Shown: positions 34,085 to 42,643 of the stretch, piece by piece | Layout of the letters: every line of letters begins with the position of its first letter | Position numbering within the stretch: position 1 is the stretch's first letter | Assembly: GCF_009807035.1 (NCBI RefSeq) | Contig: NZ_WUBI01000001.1 | Coordinates: forward strand, 2,480,001-2,544,000 | DNA length: 64,000 nt | Source of the DNA: Paenibacillus dendrobii | Lineage (GTDB): Bacteria > Bacillota > Bacilli > Paenibacillales > Paenibacillaceae | Reading direction: 5' to 3' | The notes under the pieces: model-generated | The model's input: only the letters and a program-made list of their open reading frames with translations | The model's database searches: none | Told to the model about the DNA's origin: nothing | Position numbers and translations under genes: made by a program

Positions 34085-34987
34085 TTATATCTTCCCCGTT
34101 TCCCGGAAGTAGGCGTGACAATCGGGGCAGTATCTGCATATCTCGATCCTTTGCTCAAAAATCTGCGTCAACGTCCGAATCACCGCCATTTGCGGCTCCC
34201 TGGTGTGTATAACGATTTTGGCTGGAGATACGGAGATCAACGTCGTGACAACCGCATCCTCCATTTGCAGATCCTGTTGATCCAGGCGTTCGACGACCAC
34301 TCCTTCATCATAGCGGTACTCCAGGGGATTCAAATCCTCATCAAGCAGTTGCAAATCCTGCCCGCCCTTATGAATCACATGGACCAGCGGAACCTGGGGC
34401 TGTTGAAAATACACAAAATACTTCAGCATTCCGACAAATTCCTCATACTGACGGTCCATTAAGAATTCGTCCACCGCATACTCCACAATTTCCCTCAGCT
34501 CTTTGATATATGTTCTGGAACGGAAGGTCAGAAATCCATCCACATGCAGCAGCGGCCTTTCAGACAAACATTGTTTGATACTCTGAACCAGCATATCCGA
34601 GCGGCGATTCCAGGACTCGCTTAATTCAGGATTATTCTCCAGAATCATCCTGCAGTGCTTCAGTATTTGTTCATGCTCTTCTGGATCCGGAAAGTCAAAG
34701 TCATCCTCCAGGATCTTTTCAACCAGCTGCTGTTCTTTTTCCTGTAAAATATACTCCGCTAATGTCTTCGCGGCTGTGTCGTATACTTGCTGCAGTTGAT
34801 TTCCCTTGAAAAAACGCGGGTCATCCTCACGGCAGCGCCAGAGCATCATGTCTTCATGGATTGTACAGCTGATGTCCAAAGATTTGTATTTTGTATGTAA
34901 AACCTGATTCGCTTCCGAAACCAAGCGTTTATAGTGCTCCGCTTCCTGCGGAGTAGAGGTTTGGGCTGCAATGCTGAACAGTTCCAT
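34085..34987 (-). CDS. ytxC: Sporulation protein YtxC
   Basis: A 300-residue protein of the YtxC family, found in spore formers and assigned to sporulation though its biochemical role is unknown. Matches include the conserved FLTFRSRTYIKELREIVEYAVDEFLMDRQYEEFVGMLKYFV segment in parts, and its position immediately before thrS, as in B. subtilis. The ATG at 34987 is preferred since GAAAGGAGTG precedes it; an in-frame start six codons earlier lacks a site. The C-terminus ends in a CRYCPDCHAYF cysteine pair. Confidence 0.85.
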   Translation of the reverse strand: MELFSIAAQTSTPQEAEHYKRLVSEANQVLHTKYKSLDISCTIHEDMMLWRCREDDPRFFKGNQLQQVYDTAAKTLAEYILQEKEQQLVEKILEDDFDFPDPEEHEQILKHCRMILENNPELSESWNRRSDMLVQSIKQCLSERPLLHVDGFLTFRSRTYIKELREIVEYAVDEFLMDRQYEEFVGMLKYFVYFQQPQVPLVHVIHKGGQDLQLLDEDLNPLEYRYDEGVVVERLDQQDLQMEDAVVTTLISVSPAKIVIHTREPQMAVIRTLTQIFEQRIEICRYCPDCHAYFRETGKI

Positions 34988-35154
34988 GGAGTTCACTCCT
35001 TTCAATAATCCTTCTTACAAAGTATATGTCTATGCAGGGGGGATATACGGGAGTGATCAATGGAAAACAGGCTAACATTTCTCAGGCAAAGTCGACATGT
35101 AATGAATGGAATAATTGGGCTTGTTGCGTTTTCATAGTGCATATAACGGGAATC

Positions 35155-35198
35155 TAATAAATAGGCTTCTCCCCGTCAATCGACACAGGAAGAAGCCC
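35155..35198 (-). terminator. Probable terminator of the hydantoinase operon
   Basis: GGCTTCTTCC pairs with GGGGAGAAGCC across a 14-base loop; the following T-tract (TATTTATTAG) is weak. Confidence 0.5.
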
Positions 35199-35211
35199 AT
35201 CTCTACAGAAC

Positions 35212-36789
35212 CTACAATCGACCAGCCGCTTTCACTTTCACGAGCAAGGCATTGCCCGGCAAGTAAGCGATCGGGATATCCTCCGTCAGCACGATCTGTA
35301 CCGTAGCACGGTCTGCTCCGGCAAGAACGGCCTGCTCAACCGCATGATCGCGTGCATTAGCCATGGCTTCATCGTAGGTCATATCATCCAGCGAATAAAT
35401 ACGCTCTGTCTCTCCACTGACTTCACCAAGCGCCGCGCCAATGGCATTGGCTGCATCATAATAATCAGGTCTTACGATACGTGCGACACCTTCAAGCTTA
35501 TCCGCCACGAGAATGCTCCCGCCGCCTACGAGAATGACATCAACGGCATCTGCGCTTGTCTTCATACGATCAATCGCATCTTCAATGTCACGCGTAATTA
35601 CCTCGTCTGCCCTGCGGCAAACGGCTTCGTCCAGCTCCTCCGTCAGCGCACCATCCCACTCAAATCTCCCGAGCTTCACTGCCACGTCCGTTGCGGTAAG
35701 CGTATCGCCGCCGAAGATCCGCCCGCGCTTCAACAGTTCGTAGCCTACGCTATCCGGGCCGACCGTTACGACATCTTGAGCGGCATCTGCCCGAACGATC
35801 GTGCCGCCGCCGATTCCGATAGACAGAATATCCGGCATACGGAAGTTCGTGCGTACGCCACCGATTTCGACCGCCGCCGAAGACTGCCGCGGGAATCCTT
35901 GAGCCAGTACGCCTATATCCGTCGTCGTTCCTCCGATATCAACAACGAGGGCATGGCTAAGTCCCGATAAATGCGCAGCTCCCCGGATTGAGTTCGTAGG
36001 TCCGCAAGCAATCGTCAGAATCGGATAGCGAAGCGCATATTCGCTGCGCATCAGCGTACCATCGTTCTGGCAAATATAAACGCCGGCGTCAATACCGAAT
36101 CCATGCAGCGCCTGCTCGAAGCCTTTGACGACACCCGCAATGACATTAAGCAGTGCGCCGTTCAATAGCGATGCGTTCTCTCGCTCCAGCAGCCCGATGC
36201 TGCCGATCTCATGGGATAACGTGACCGGCATGCCTTCTCCAAGCACTTGCTTGGCAAGCTGCTCAACACGTTTTTCTTGCGATGTATTCACGGGAGAAAA
36301 TACGCCGCAGACTGCAACTGCATCGACTTCTCCCTTCATGCGTTGGAAATAGTCCGTAATCTCCGTCTCATCAAGCTCCACGATCGTGCGTCCATCATAT
36401 TCATAACCGCCTTTAGCCACATAGACATGGGATCCGATAGCGGCTTTAAGCGTGTCGTCCCAATCCGCGAGCGGAGGGATAGATGTCGTCGCAGGCGCCC
36501 CGATACGGATCAAGCCTACTTTACCGAGATGCTTGCGTTCAACAATCGCGTTAGTGCAGTGGGTTGTCCCGAGCATCGCGTAACGAACCTGCGCCGGGTT
36601 CACCCCGCTCTCCGCGAGCAATCTTTGGATCGATTCCACGATCCCTTCATTCACATCACGGGTCGTATGGACTTTTACCGTATGAATCGTATTCAACCTT
36701 GAATCGAGTAAGGCAGCGTCTGTATTCGTCCCTCCGACATCAATCCCAATGCGGTACATTTCTTCTTGCTGTGTAATCGTCTGAGACAT
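35212..36789 (-). CDS. Hydantoinase/oxoprolinase family protein (HyuA-like)
   Basis: A 525-residue ASKHA-fold protein of the hydantoinase A/oxoprolinase family, enzymes that open five-membered cyclic amides, often with ATP. The N-terminal Hydant_A_N domain begins YRIGIDVGGTNTDAALLD, and the core carries HALVVDIGGTTTDIGVLAQG, a nucleotide-binding motif, and VILVGGGSILV. No HyuB partner is present. It starts exactly where the DUF917 gene stops (one-base overlap), so the two subunits or sequential enzymes are coupled. The substrate is unknown; hydantoin-like or thiohydantoin-like rings are plausible from the neighbours. Confidence 0.88.
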   Translation of the reverse strand: MSQTITQQEEMYRIGIDVGGTNTDAALLDSRLNTIHTVKVHTTRDVNEGIVESIQRLLAESGVNPAQVRYAMLGTTHCTNAIVERKHLGKVGLIRIGAPATTSIPPLADWDDTLKAAIGSHVYVAKGGYEYDGRTIVELDETEITDYFQRMKGEVDAVAVCGVFSPVNTSQEKRVEQLAKQVLGEGMPVTLSHEIGSIGLLERENASLLNGALLNVIAGVVKGFEQALHGFGIDAGVYICQNDGTLMRSEYALRYPILTIACGPTNSIRGAAHLSGLSHALVVDIGGTTTDIGVLAQGFPRQSSAAVEIGGVRTNFRMPDILSIGIGGGTIVRADAAQDVVTVGPDSVGYELLKRGRIFGGDTLTATDVAVKLGRFEWDGALTEELDEAVCRRADEVITRDIEDAIDRMKTSADAVDVILVGGGSILVADKLEGVARIVRPDYYDAANAIGAALGEVSGETERIYSLDDMTYDEAMANARDHAVEQAVLAGADRATVQIVLTEDIPIAYLPGNALLVKVKAAGRL

Positions 36790-37901
36790 TACAGATCTCC
36801 CCCTTTCCCTGCCGCAAGCTCTTCGATGGGCACATATGGCGTATCATAGCCAAAATATTGCGGTCCTACCGTCTCCAGCCCTTTTGGTGTCCGCCATTTC
36901 GGATCACAAGGGAAGCCGACCGCAGTCACCCTGGCACCGTATTTCAAGTTTTCCGTCGTAATCGGCATTCCTGTATCCTGATCAAGGAGCGCGATCAAGT
37001 CCGGTGTGACGGCTAGAGAACGTCCATCCTCTGTCGCCAGAAGGAATTCGTTTTGGAAAAACAAGCGCATGGTACGTCCTTTTTGCGCATCCGTCCCTTC
37101 GAATACGGCTTCTCCCCTCGTAAATCCGCCTTCGGTACGCCGGCGAATATCGACGGCTTTGCCATGGAACAACGCATAACCATGAAGCTGCATCAGCAGT
37201 GCTTCGATCGGGTTCTGTCTCAGCTCTTTGGATTCAAATAAAGTTTTACCGATTTCATAAGCCAGCGATAAGGTATGCGGAATGGCACTTTGCTTCACCT
37301 GCGCGCCCGACACCGGATAATCGCAGATGGAGGCTGAACCACCCATTTGAATTGTGATCGCACGAGCCATCCGCTCCTCCCAAATACCATCGATCGCGTG
37401 CATGAGGACGCCGTTTCCGCGTTCATCCGCCATGGTGATCGGACTGCAATCGATGCCGTCGAGATGGAACGTCACCATCTGGGATTCGGGGAACGCCCGT
37501 CCCATTGCATCGGCGTCCAATATCGGAATTCCGCGTTCAGCAGCCGCAAGGACGGGGACAAGCGAATTCCCGCCGCCGACTTCGATCGGCATGATCGCGT
37601 TCACTTTGCGGCCGAGCTCTTTCTCGATCAAATCCAGCGGCTTCGTCATTTGCTCCGTGGACGGGATTTTCTCGTTCATGACGGTTGGCGCTCCGATCAT
37701 CGATAGCGGAACGACCAAATCATCGTCCCCCAAATCTTCCGGTCGAACCACGCGAACCGGGCCGTATTTGCGAATGGCTTCCATGGCCATTAATTTACCG
37801 ATATGAGGATCGCCGCCCCCGCCGGTTCCAAGAACTGCTGCTCCAACGGCGATATACTTGATAGCTTGTTCATTTAATTCTGTCAGCTTGTTGTTATTCA
37901 T
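36789..37901 (-). CDS. DUF917 (S-methyl thiohydantoin desulfurase-like) family protein
   Basis: A 370-residue cytoplasmic protein of the DUF917 family, members of which I recall being named S-methyl thiohydantoin desulfurase-like. The N-terminus AVGAAVLGTGGGGDPHIGKLMA and the segment IMPIEVGGGNSLVPVLAAAERGIPILDADAMGRAFPE (in parts) are family hallmarks. DUF917 genes are recurrently paired with hydantoinase A genes, as here. It overlaps the 3' end of the permease gene by eight bases. A role in opening or modifying a ring compound imported by the permease is inference. Confidence 0.85.
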   Translation of the reverse strand: MNNNKLTELNEQAIKYIAVGAAVLGTGGGGDPHIGKLMAMEAIRKYGPVRVVRPEDLGDDDLVVPLSMIGAPTVMNEKIPSTEQMTKPLDLIEKELGRKVNAIMPIEVGGGNSLVPVLAAAERGIPILDADAMGRAFPESQMVTFHLDGIDCSPITMADERGNGVLMHAIDGIWEERMARAITIQMGGSASICDYPVSGAQVKQSAIPHTLSLAYEIGKTLFESKELRQNPIEALLMQLHGYALFHGKAVDIRRRTEGGFTRGEAVFEGTDAQKGRTMRLFFQNEFLLATEDGRSLAVTPDLIALLDQDTGMPITTENLKYGARVTAVGFPCDPKWRTPKGLETVGPQYFGYDTPYVPIEELAAGKGGDL

Positions 37902-39216
37902 GTTGTGATCCTTTCTTACTCATCATTTTTCCGACGATCCATTGCACGATAAAGGCAAAGATAAATGCGTCGAGAGCCGGAACGCGCGTCAACTGGAACA
38001 ACCCGAACCCGTCTGGAGATGCGGTTGTCATATAAGCAAACAGCGTTGCTGCAACCCATACGATCAAGGAACGAATGACCCAATTCTTATTACGGTCGAT
38101 CCCTTCAAACGTAAATTTCTTGCGATCCACGAGTAAATATTCAGAAGTGTAGATCCCGCCGATAGGAGACACGAACATCGTAATCACATTCAGGAAAGAG
38201 AGAAACTTGTCATAGATGCCAAATACAGCTAATGATGTAGCGAAAAGGCCGGCAATAATGGTAATCCATTTTTTCGGAAACCGTTGAAACACAACGGAAA
38301 ATCCAAGCGATGCGGAATACAAATTGTTCGTATTCGTCGTCCATTGTGCCAACGTTAAGACGATAATGGCCGGAAGCCCAAGTCCCAGCGTAATGAAAAT
38401 ATTCGTAAGGTCATCCGTATCCATCAAACGGGACAAGAAAATGGCAATGACCGTCATGAAGCTATTCCCAACAAAAAAACCGATAAATGCGGCGGTTACT
38501 GCATGCATAGGCGTACGTGCCCAACGCGCAATATCAGGCGACAAAACCGTACCGACGATAAAAATACCGATAACCAGAGAAACTGCAGTTCCCATCGGAA
38601 TCGCAGGTCCGCTGATCGGTTCCCAGATAGCTGAAGTACCTTGACTGTTGAACGCCATAAACAGAGCCACGCCGATAAAAATAACCAACAGAGGTACTGA
38701 CCATACGCTTAGTCGCTCGATTGAACGGTATCCCCATATTGCCGTTGACATCATGAGCATTCCGCCGATAAACGAAAGAAGGCCTAACGATAGATCAATC
38801 CCCCATAATTTATGAAATGCCGTCTGCATGTTCGAAGCGAAAAAACCGGCTTGTACACCGAACCACCCCAGCGAGAATATGCCGAGTACGATGGATACAA
38901 TACGTGCCCCAATGTTACCGAACAAGAACCGGCTGATCATGGCTGTCGATAAACCTGTTTTAGCTCCGACAAAAGCACATAATGCGCCGATCAGACCGAG
39001 GATAATCGAACCGACCATCGTCGCAGTCAGCGAGTCCGCCAAGTTCATTCCATTACCGAGCTCAGCCCCGAGGAACATAGCCGATAAATCGATACCGATC
39101 GCAATCCAGACGAGAGACATAGACAACCATTTTTTGCGCATATGCGCGGGAACGGGTTCCCTTTCAAAATCCTGTGCACCTGAATCATTGCTGCTTACTT
39201 GACTAACTTCACTCAT
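37894..39216 (-). CDS. NCS1 cytosine/purine permease family transporter
   Basis: A 440-residue, 12-helix transporter of the nucleobase-cation-symport-1 family (CodB-like), which import cytosine, purines, allantoin or hydantoins. Family features include the N-terminal LSMSLVWIAIGIDLSAMFLGAELGNGM stretch in parts and LIGALCAFVGAKTGLSTAMISRFLFG in the second pair of helices. The ATG at 39216 has AAGGGGATGGGG upstream and gives the normal ~440 residues; an upstream in-frame ATG adds 23 atypical residues. It lies between the TetR regulator and the catabolic genes, so it most likely imports the operon's substrate. Confidence 0.88.
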   Translation of the reverse strand: MSEVSQVSSNDSGAQDFEREPVPAHMRKKWLSMSLVWIAIGIDLSAMFLGAELGNGMNLADSLTATMVGSIILGLIGALCAFVGAKTGLSTAMISRFLFGNIGARIVSIVLGIFSLGWFGVQAGFFASNMQTAFHKLWGIDLSLGLLSFIGGMLMMSTAIWGYRSIERLSVWSVPLLVIFIGVALFMAFNSQGTSAIWEPISGPAIPMGTAVSLVIGIFIVGTVLSPDIARWARTPMHAVTAAFIGFFVGNSFMTVIAIFLSRLMDTDDLTNIFITLGLGLPAIIVLTLAQWTTNTNNLYSASLGFSVVFQRFPKKWITIIAGLFATSLAVFGIYDKFLSFLNVITMFVSPIGGIYTSEYLLVDRKKFTFEGIDRNKNWVIRSLIVWVAATLFAYMTTASPDGFGLFQLTRVPALDAFIFAFIVQWIVGKMMSKKGSQHE

Positions 39217-39244
39217 TTTCCCCATCCCCTTATTGTGAGCTCCT

Positions 39245-39835
39245 CTAGTTGTAGTTTGAACGAACGCCGTTCCAATACGTTTCAAAGGCGTTATTCAGCT
39301 TGCGCTCATAGATTTCTCTGGAAGTGTAGTAGAAATATTGCATGCTTAATCCATCCATAACGTTGAGGAAAGAGTCTACGAGCGGCTGTACTGGCTGATC
39401 CCGAATGGCCTCCGTTTCCATGCCATGCACAATTAATTCTTCAATCGCCTTCGTGAGCAGCTCATCGGATTGAAGAAAAGCCTCTTCGATCGTTTCTTTC
39501 AAAAAAGCAGGCGGAAATACCATATACCGCAGCACGAATACGCTCTCTTCGGGACATTTTTGATAGAACTCATATTGTCTCGACAAGACTCGATATAGGC
39601 TATCGCGAGCACTCGTCATATTTTGCTCTTCCGAAAGCTCCTGAATGTACGTATTATAGGACTCCATCGCCTCGCGAAATACCGTCATGAACAAATCTTC
39701 TTTATTCTCATAAAAGGCATAGATCGCCGGTGTCTTGACGCCCACTTCCTTCGCAATTTCGGAGAGCGCCGTACCGTCGTACCCTTTCTCTCCGAACAGC
39801 CGCATGGCAGCTGCTCTCAACTTATTTCTGGTCAT
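39245..39835 (-). CDS. TetR-family transcriptional regulator
   Basis: A 196-residue repressor with an N-terminal helix-turn-helix (residues ~5-48: KLRAAAMRLFGEKGYDGTALSEIAKEVGVKTPAIYAFYENKEDLF in parts) and a C-terminal ligand domain. The ATG at 39835 is preferred; a GTG 12 bases upstream overlaps the only GGAG. It is the first gene of the operon with the permease, DUF917 and hydantoinase, and a perfect 18-bp palindrome sits over its likely transcription start, implying autoregulation of the whole operon. Confidence 0.88.
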   Translation of the reverse strand: MTRNKLRAAAMRLFGEKGYDGTALSEIAKEVGVKTPAIYAFYENKEDLFMTVFREAMESYNTYIQELSEEQNMTSARDSLYRVLSRQYEFYQKCPEESVFVLRYMVFPPAFLKETIEEAFLQSDELLTKAIEELIVHGMETEAIRDQPVQPLVDSFLNVMDGLSMQYFYYTSREIYERKLNNAFETYWNGVRSNYN

Positions 39836-39856
39836 GAATAATCTCACGCTCCACTT

Positions 39857-39874
39857 TTAATTAACGTTAATTAA
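39857..39874. promoter_or_regulatory. Perfect 18-bp palindromic operator for the TetR regulator
   Basis: TTAATTAACGTTAATTAA is perfectly palindromic and lies directly downstream of the -10 of the promoter at 39879-39907, where binding would block transcription. Confidence 0.8.
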
Positions 39875-39878
39875 GTAA

Positions 39879-39907
39879 ACTATACAAAGAAACGCATATT
39901 AATACAA
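39879..39907 (-). promoter_or_regulatory. Promoter of the TetR-permease-DUF917-hydantoinase operon
   Basis: TTGTAT (39902-39907) and TATAGT (39879-39884) separated by 17 bases on the minus strand, with the palindromic operator immediately downstream. Confidence 0.7.
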
Positions 39908-40028
39908 TACTTTCATCAGAAAAATTTGGAGCCATCATTTCCCATGCCGCAGTAAACATGCTGATTTTTCGCAGTGAAGGCAGGCTTCAATTTCATTGGG
40001 ACTCGGATCGGATCCTCACGTAACCAAC

Positions 40029-40062
40029 TCAAAAATCCTGCCTCGTAAACGAAGCAGGATTG
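40029..40062 (-). terminator. Terminator after mqnC
   Basis: AATCCTGCTTCG pairs with CGAGGCAGGATT, followed by TTTGAG on the minus strand. Confidence 0.75.
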
Positions 40063-40080
40063 GAAATGATATATCATGGA

Positions 40081-41214
40081 TTAGTTCTGCATTACAAAAT
40101 CGCGTTCAATCTGCGAACCTTCTTCAAACACCTTCAGAATATCATAGCGGGTATTACGCTGTGCAGGAATTTTGCCAGCTTCTCGGATCAATTGCAGGAT
40201 CGAAGCGATATTGACTTTATGTACCGCCCCTGCCGAAGAAACCACATTCTCCTCCATCATGGTGCTGCCAAAGTCATTGCAGCCGTAGCTAAGCGACAAT
40301 TTGCCGACTTCAGGTCCCATCGTTACCCAAGAGGATTGAAGATTTGGAACATTATCGAGCACTAGGCGGCCGATCGCTACCGTCTTCAGGTAAGCTTCCG
40401 GTGTTTCGCGTTCACGCTTCAGGCTCGTATTATCCGGCTGGAAGGTAAACGGAATGAAGGCAAGGAACCCTTTGGAATCATATCCATTGGCTACGCACTC
40501 ATCTTGAGCATCACGGATACGCAGCATATGAAGCGCGCGCTCCTCCATCGATTCGCCGAAGCCGATGACCATCGTCGCGGTGGTGTTCATGCCGACTTTA
40601 TGCGCCGTTTGCATGACGTCCATCCAATCGCGCCAAGTCCCTTTGTGACGGCTGATTTTTTTGCGGATGCGATCATCCAGAATTTCTGCACCGCCACCTG
40701 GAAGCGAATCCAGTCCTGCAGCATGCAATTCACGCACGACCTCTTCAAGCGGAAGTCCCGATACCTCCTGCATTTTGCGGATTTCCGCCGGTGAGAACGA
40801 GTGCATCGTAATATTCGGGAACCGCTGTTTGATGCCCCGAAGCAGATCCGTATAATAACTGAACGGCAAATCCGGATGCGTACCGCCTTGCATCAAAATT
40901 TCGGTACCGTTCACATCCTGTGTTTCCTTGATCTTCTGGAAAATGACCTCGTCCGAAAGCACGTAGCCCTCGTTATGGCCCGGCCGACGGTAAAATGCGC
41001 AGAACGTGCAAAACGTATCGCAAATATTCGTATAGTTGACATTCCGTCCAATGACAAACGTCGTAATCGGGTCGGGATGTTGTCTCTTCATCATGATATC
41101 GGCGGCATGGCCCATTTTTTCAATTTCGTCGCTTTCGAACAGGGTCACGCTGTCTTCCAAATTCAGACGTTCACCCCGCAGCGCTTTGTCCAAGATCTGG
41201 TTTACTGTGCTCAT
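40081..41214 (-). CDS. mqnC: Cyclic dehypoxanthine futalosine synthase MqnC (radical SAM)
   Basis: Radical-SAM enzyme of the futalosine route to menaquinone, cyclising dehypoxanthine futalosine. The 4Fe-4S motif is C65-x3-C69-x2-C72 (CDTFCTFC), followed by GGTHPDLPFSYY and SLPGGGAEIL, which distinguish MqnC from MqnE. The ATG at 41214 follows AGGAGG by nine to eleven bases and gives 377 residues, near the family's usual length; an upstream in-frame ATG adds 14 residues. No other mqn genes are in the window. Its presence indicates menaquinone made by the futalosine pathway rather than the classical Men pathway. Confidence 0.93.
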   Translation of the reverse strand: MSTVNQILDKALRGERLNLEDSVTLFESDEIEKMGHAADIMMKRQHPDPITTFVIGRNVNYTNICDTFCTFCAFYRRPGHNEGYVLSDEVIFQKIKETQDVNGTEILMQGGTHPDLPFSYYTDLLRGIKQRFPNITMHSFSPAEIRKMQEVSGLPLEEVVRELHAAGLDSLPGGGAEILDDRIRKKISRHKGTWRDWMDVMQTAHKVGMNTTATMVIGFGESMEERALHMLRIRDAQDECVANGYDSKGFLAFIPFTFQPDNTSLKRERETPEAYLKTVAIGRLVLDNVPNLQSSWVTMGPEVGKLSLSYGCNDFGSTMMEENVVSSAGAVHKVNIASILQLIREAGKIPAQRNTRYDILKVFEEGSQIERDFVMQN

Positions 41215-41422
41215 CTCCGGCAGCCTCCTTATCATATGGCAAAATTTAAACTTCATTGGAATTGTATGCTGACATCATTAGAACTTATTTCCTTGAACCA
41301 TCCCCACCATCTTATCATATTTTTAGCTTGAGAAAAACTTCACTTTCTATGGGTCAAGGCTTCGTTCTGCGAAAATACAGTCAATTCAAGCATTAATTGG
41401 ATGAGATTTCACAAAATAGACA

Positions 41423-41452
41423 CAAAAAGAAAACACCGCAAACCGCGGTGCT
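41423..41452 (-). terminator. Terminator of the methionine operon
   Basis: CACCGC (41434-41439) pairs with GCGGTG (41445-41450); the minus strand continues TTTTCTTTTTG. Confidence 0.8.
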
Positions 41453-41464
41453 TTCTTAGAAACT

Positions 41465-42643
41465 CTAGCCCTGCAATGCCTGATCCAAATCGGCAATCAG
41501 ATCGTCAATGTCTTCAAGACCCACGGAGAAACGGAGCAGCCCGTCCGTGATGCCGCGTTCGTGACGCACTTCCGCTGGCATCGCCGCATGCGACATCATC
41601 GCCGGATAGGAGAGGATGCTCTCCACCGCGCCCAGGCTTACCGCAACCAGCGGGATTTTCACCTTGTTCAGGACTTGCTTGGCACGCTCGCCTGATCCTA
41701 CGTCAAAAGAAACGACCGCTCCGTATCCGGTGGACTGCTTCTCATGAATTTCTCTTCCCGGATGATCCAGGAGGCCAGGATAGAACACCTGATCGATGTC
41801 CGGACGGCCTTTGAGCCATGCAGCCAGAACCGCCGAGCTTTGCTCGCTATGGTTCATCCGTGCCTGCAAGGTTTTCATCCCCCGCATCAGCAACCAAGAA
41901 TCCTGAACGCCGAGCACCGTTCCGAGTCCATTCTGAAGTTGCTTGAGCTGTCTGCCGATGGAGTCCGTACGTGCTACGGCCAGACCAGCCAGCACATCGC
42001 TGTGTCCGCCCAAAAATTTGGTGGCGCTGTGCAGGACAATATCCACGCCTAATTCAATCGGACGTTGATAGTATGGCGTCATGAACGTATTATCCAGCAT
42101 CGTCAGGAGATCATGCTCCTTCGCCCAGGACGTCACCGCTTCGATGTCCGTAATTTTAAGCGTCGGATTCGATGGCGTTTCCATATATACAGCTTTGGTA
42201 TTCGGTTTCAGTGCCGCTTTTACCTGTTCCAGATCCGTCATGTCCACAAAGGTGCTTTCAATGCCAAGACGGTTCAGGATACTGGTAAGCAGTCGGTATG
42301 TACCCCCGTACACATCCTCCGTCACAATCATATGGTCACCTGCAGACAGCATCATAAAGGTGCTGGAAATGGCGGCCATGCCGGAGGAATAGGCAAATCC
42401 GCGTACGCCCCCTTCAAGCAGGGCAATATAATCCTCTAGCGCTTGTCGCGTCGGGTTGCCGGAACGGCTGTAATCGTGAACCGGAGGATTGAATACATCC
42501 TCATGGTGAAAGGTTGAAGCCTGATAAATCGGAACGCTGGACGCCCCTGTCGTGCTGTCAATCTCGGAACCGAAATGCAAAAGCTTGGTGGCAAACTTCA
42601 ATTTAGCTTCCTGTCCGCTTTGTTCTTTGTTCTGATCACTCAT
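41465..42643 (-). CDS. metC: Cystathionine lyase-type PLP enzyme (Cys/Met metabolism)
   Basis: A 392-residue fold-type I enzyme of the Cys/Met metabolism family, most likely cystathionine beta-lyase, releasing homocysteine from cystathionine. The PLP lysine is in VLHSATKFLGGHSDV; YSRSGNPTRQALE and FAYSSGMAAISS are family motifs. It overlaps the preceding metI-like gene by eight bases and is the last gene of the SAM-riboswitch operon. Beta-lyase versus gamma-lyase activity cannot be settled by sequence alone; operon position favours MetC. Confidence 0.87.
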   Translation of the reverse strand: MSDQNKEQSGQEAKLKFATKLLHFGSEIDSTTGASSVPIYQASTFHHEDVFNPPVHDYSRSGNPTRQALEDYIALLEGGVRGFAYSSGMAAISSTFMMLSAGDHMIVTEDVYGGTYRLLTSILNRLGIESTFVDMTDLEQVKAALKPNTKAVYMETPSNPTLKITDIEAVTSWAKEHDLLTMLDNTFMTPYYQRPIELGVDIVLHSATKFLGGHSDVLAGLAVARTDSIGRQLKQLQNGLGTVLGVQDSWLLMRGMKTLQARMNHSEQSSAVLAAWLKGRPDIDQVFYPGLLDHPGREIHEKQSTGYGAVVSFDVGSGERAKQVLNKVKIPLVAVSLGAVESILSYPAMMSHAAMPAEVRHERGITDGLLRFSVGLEDIDDLIADLDQALQG

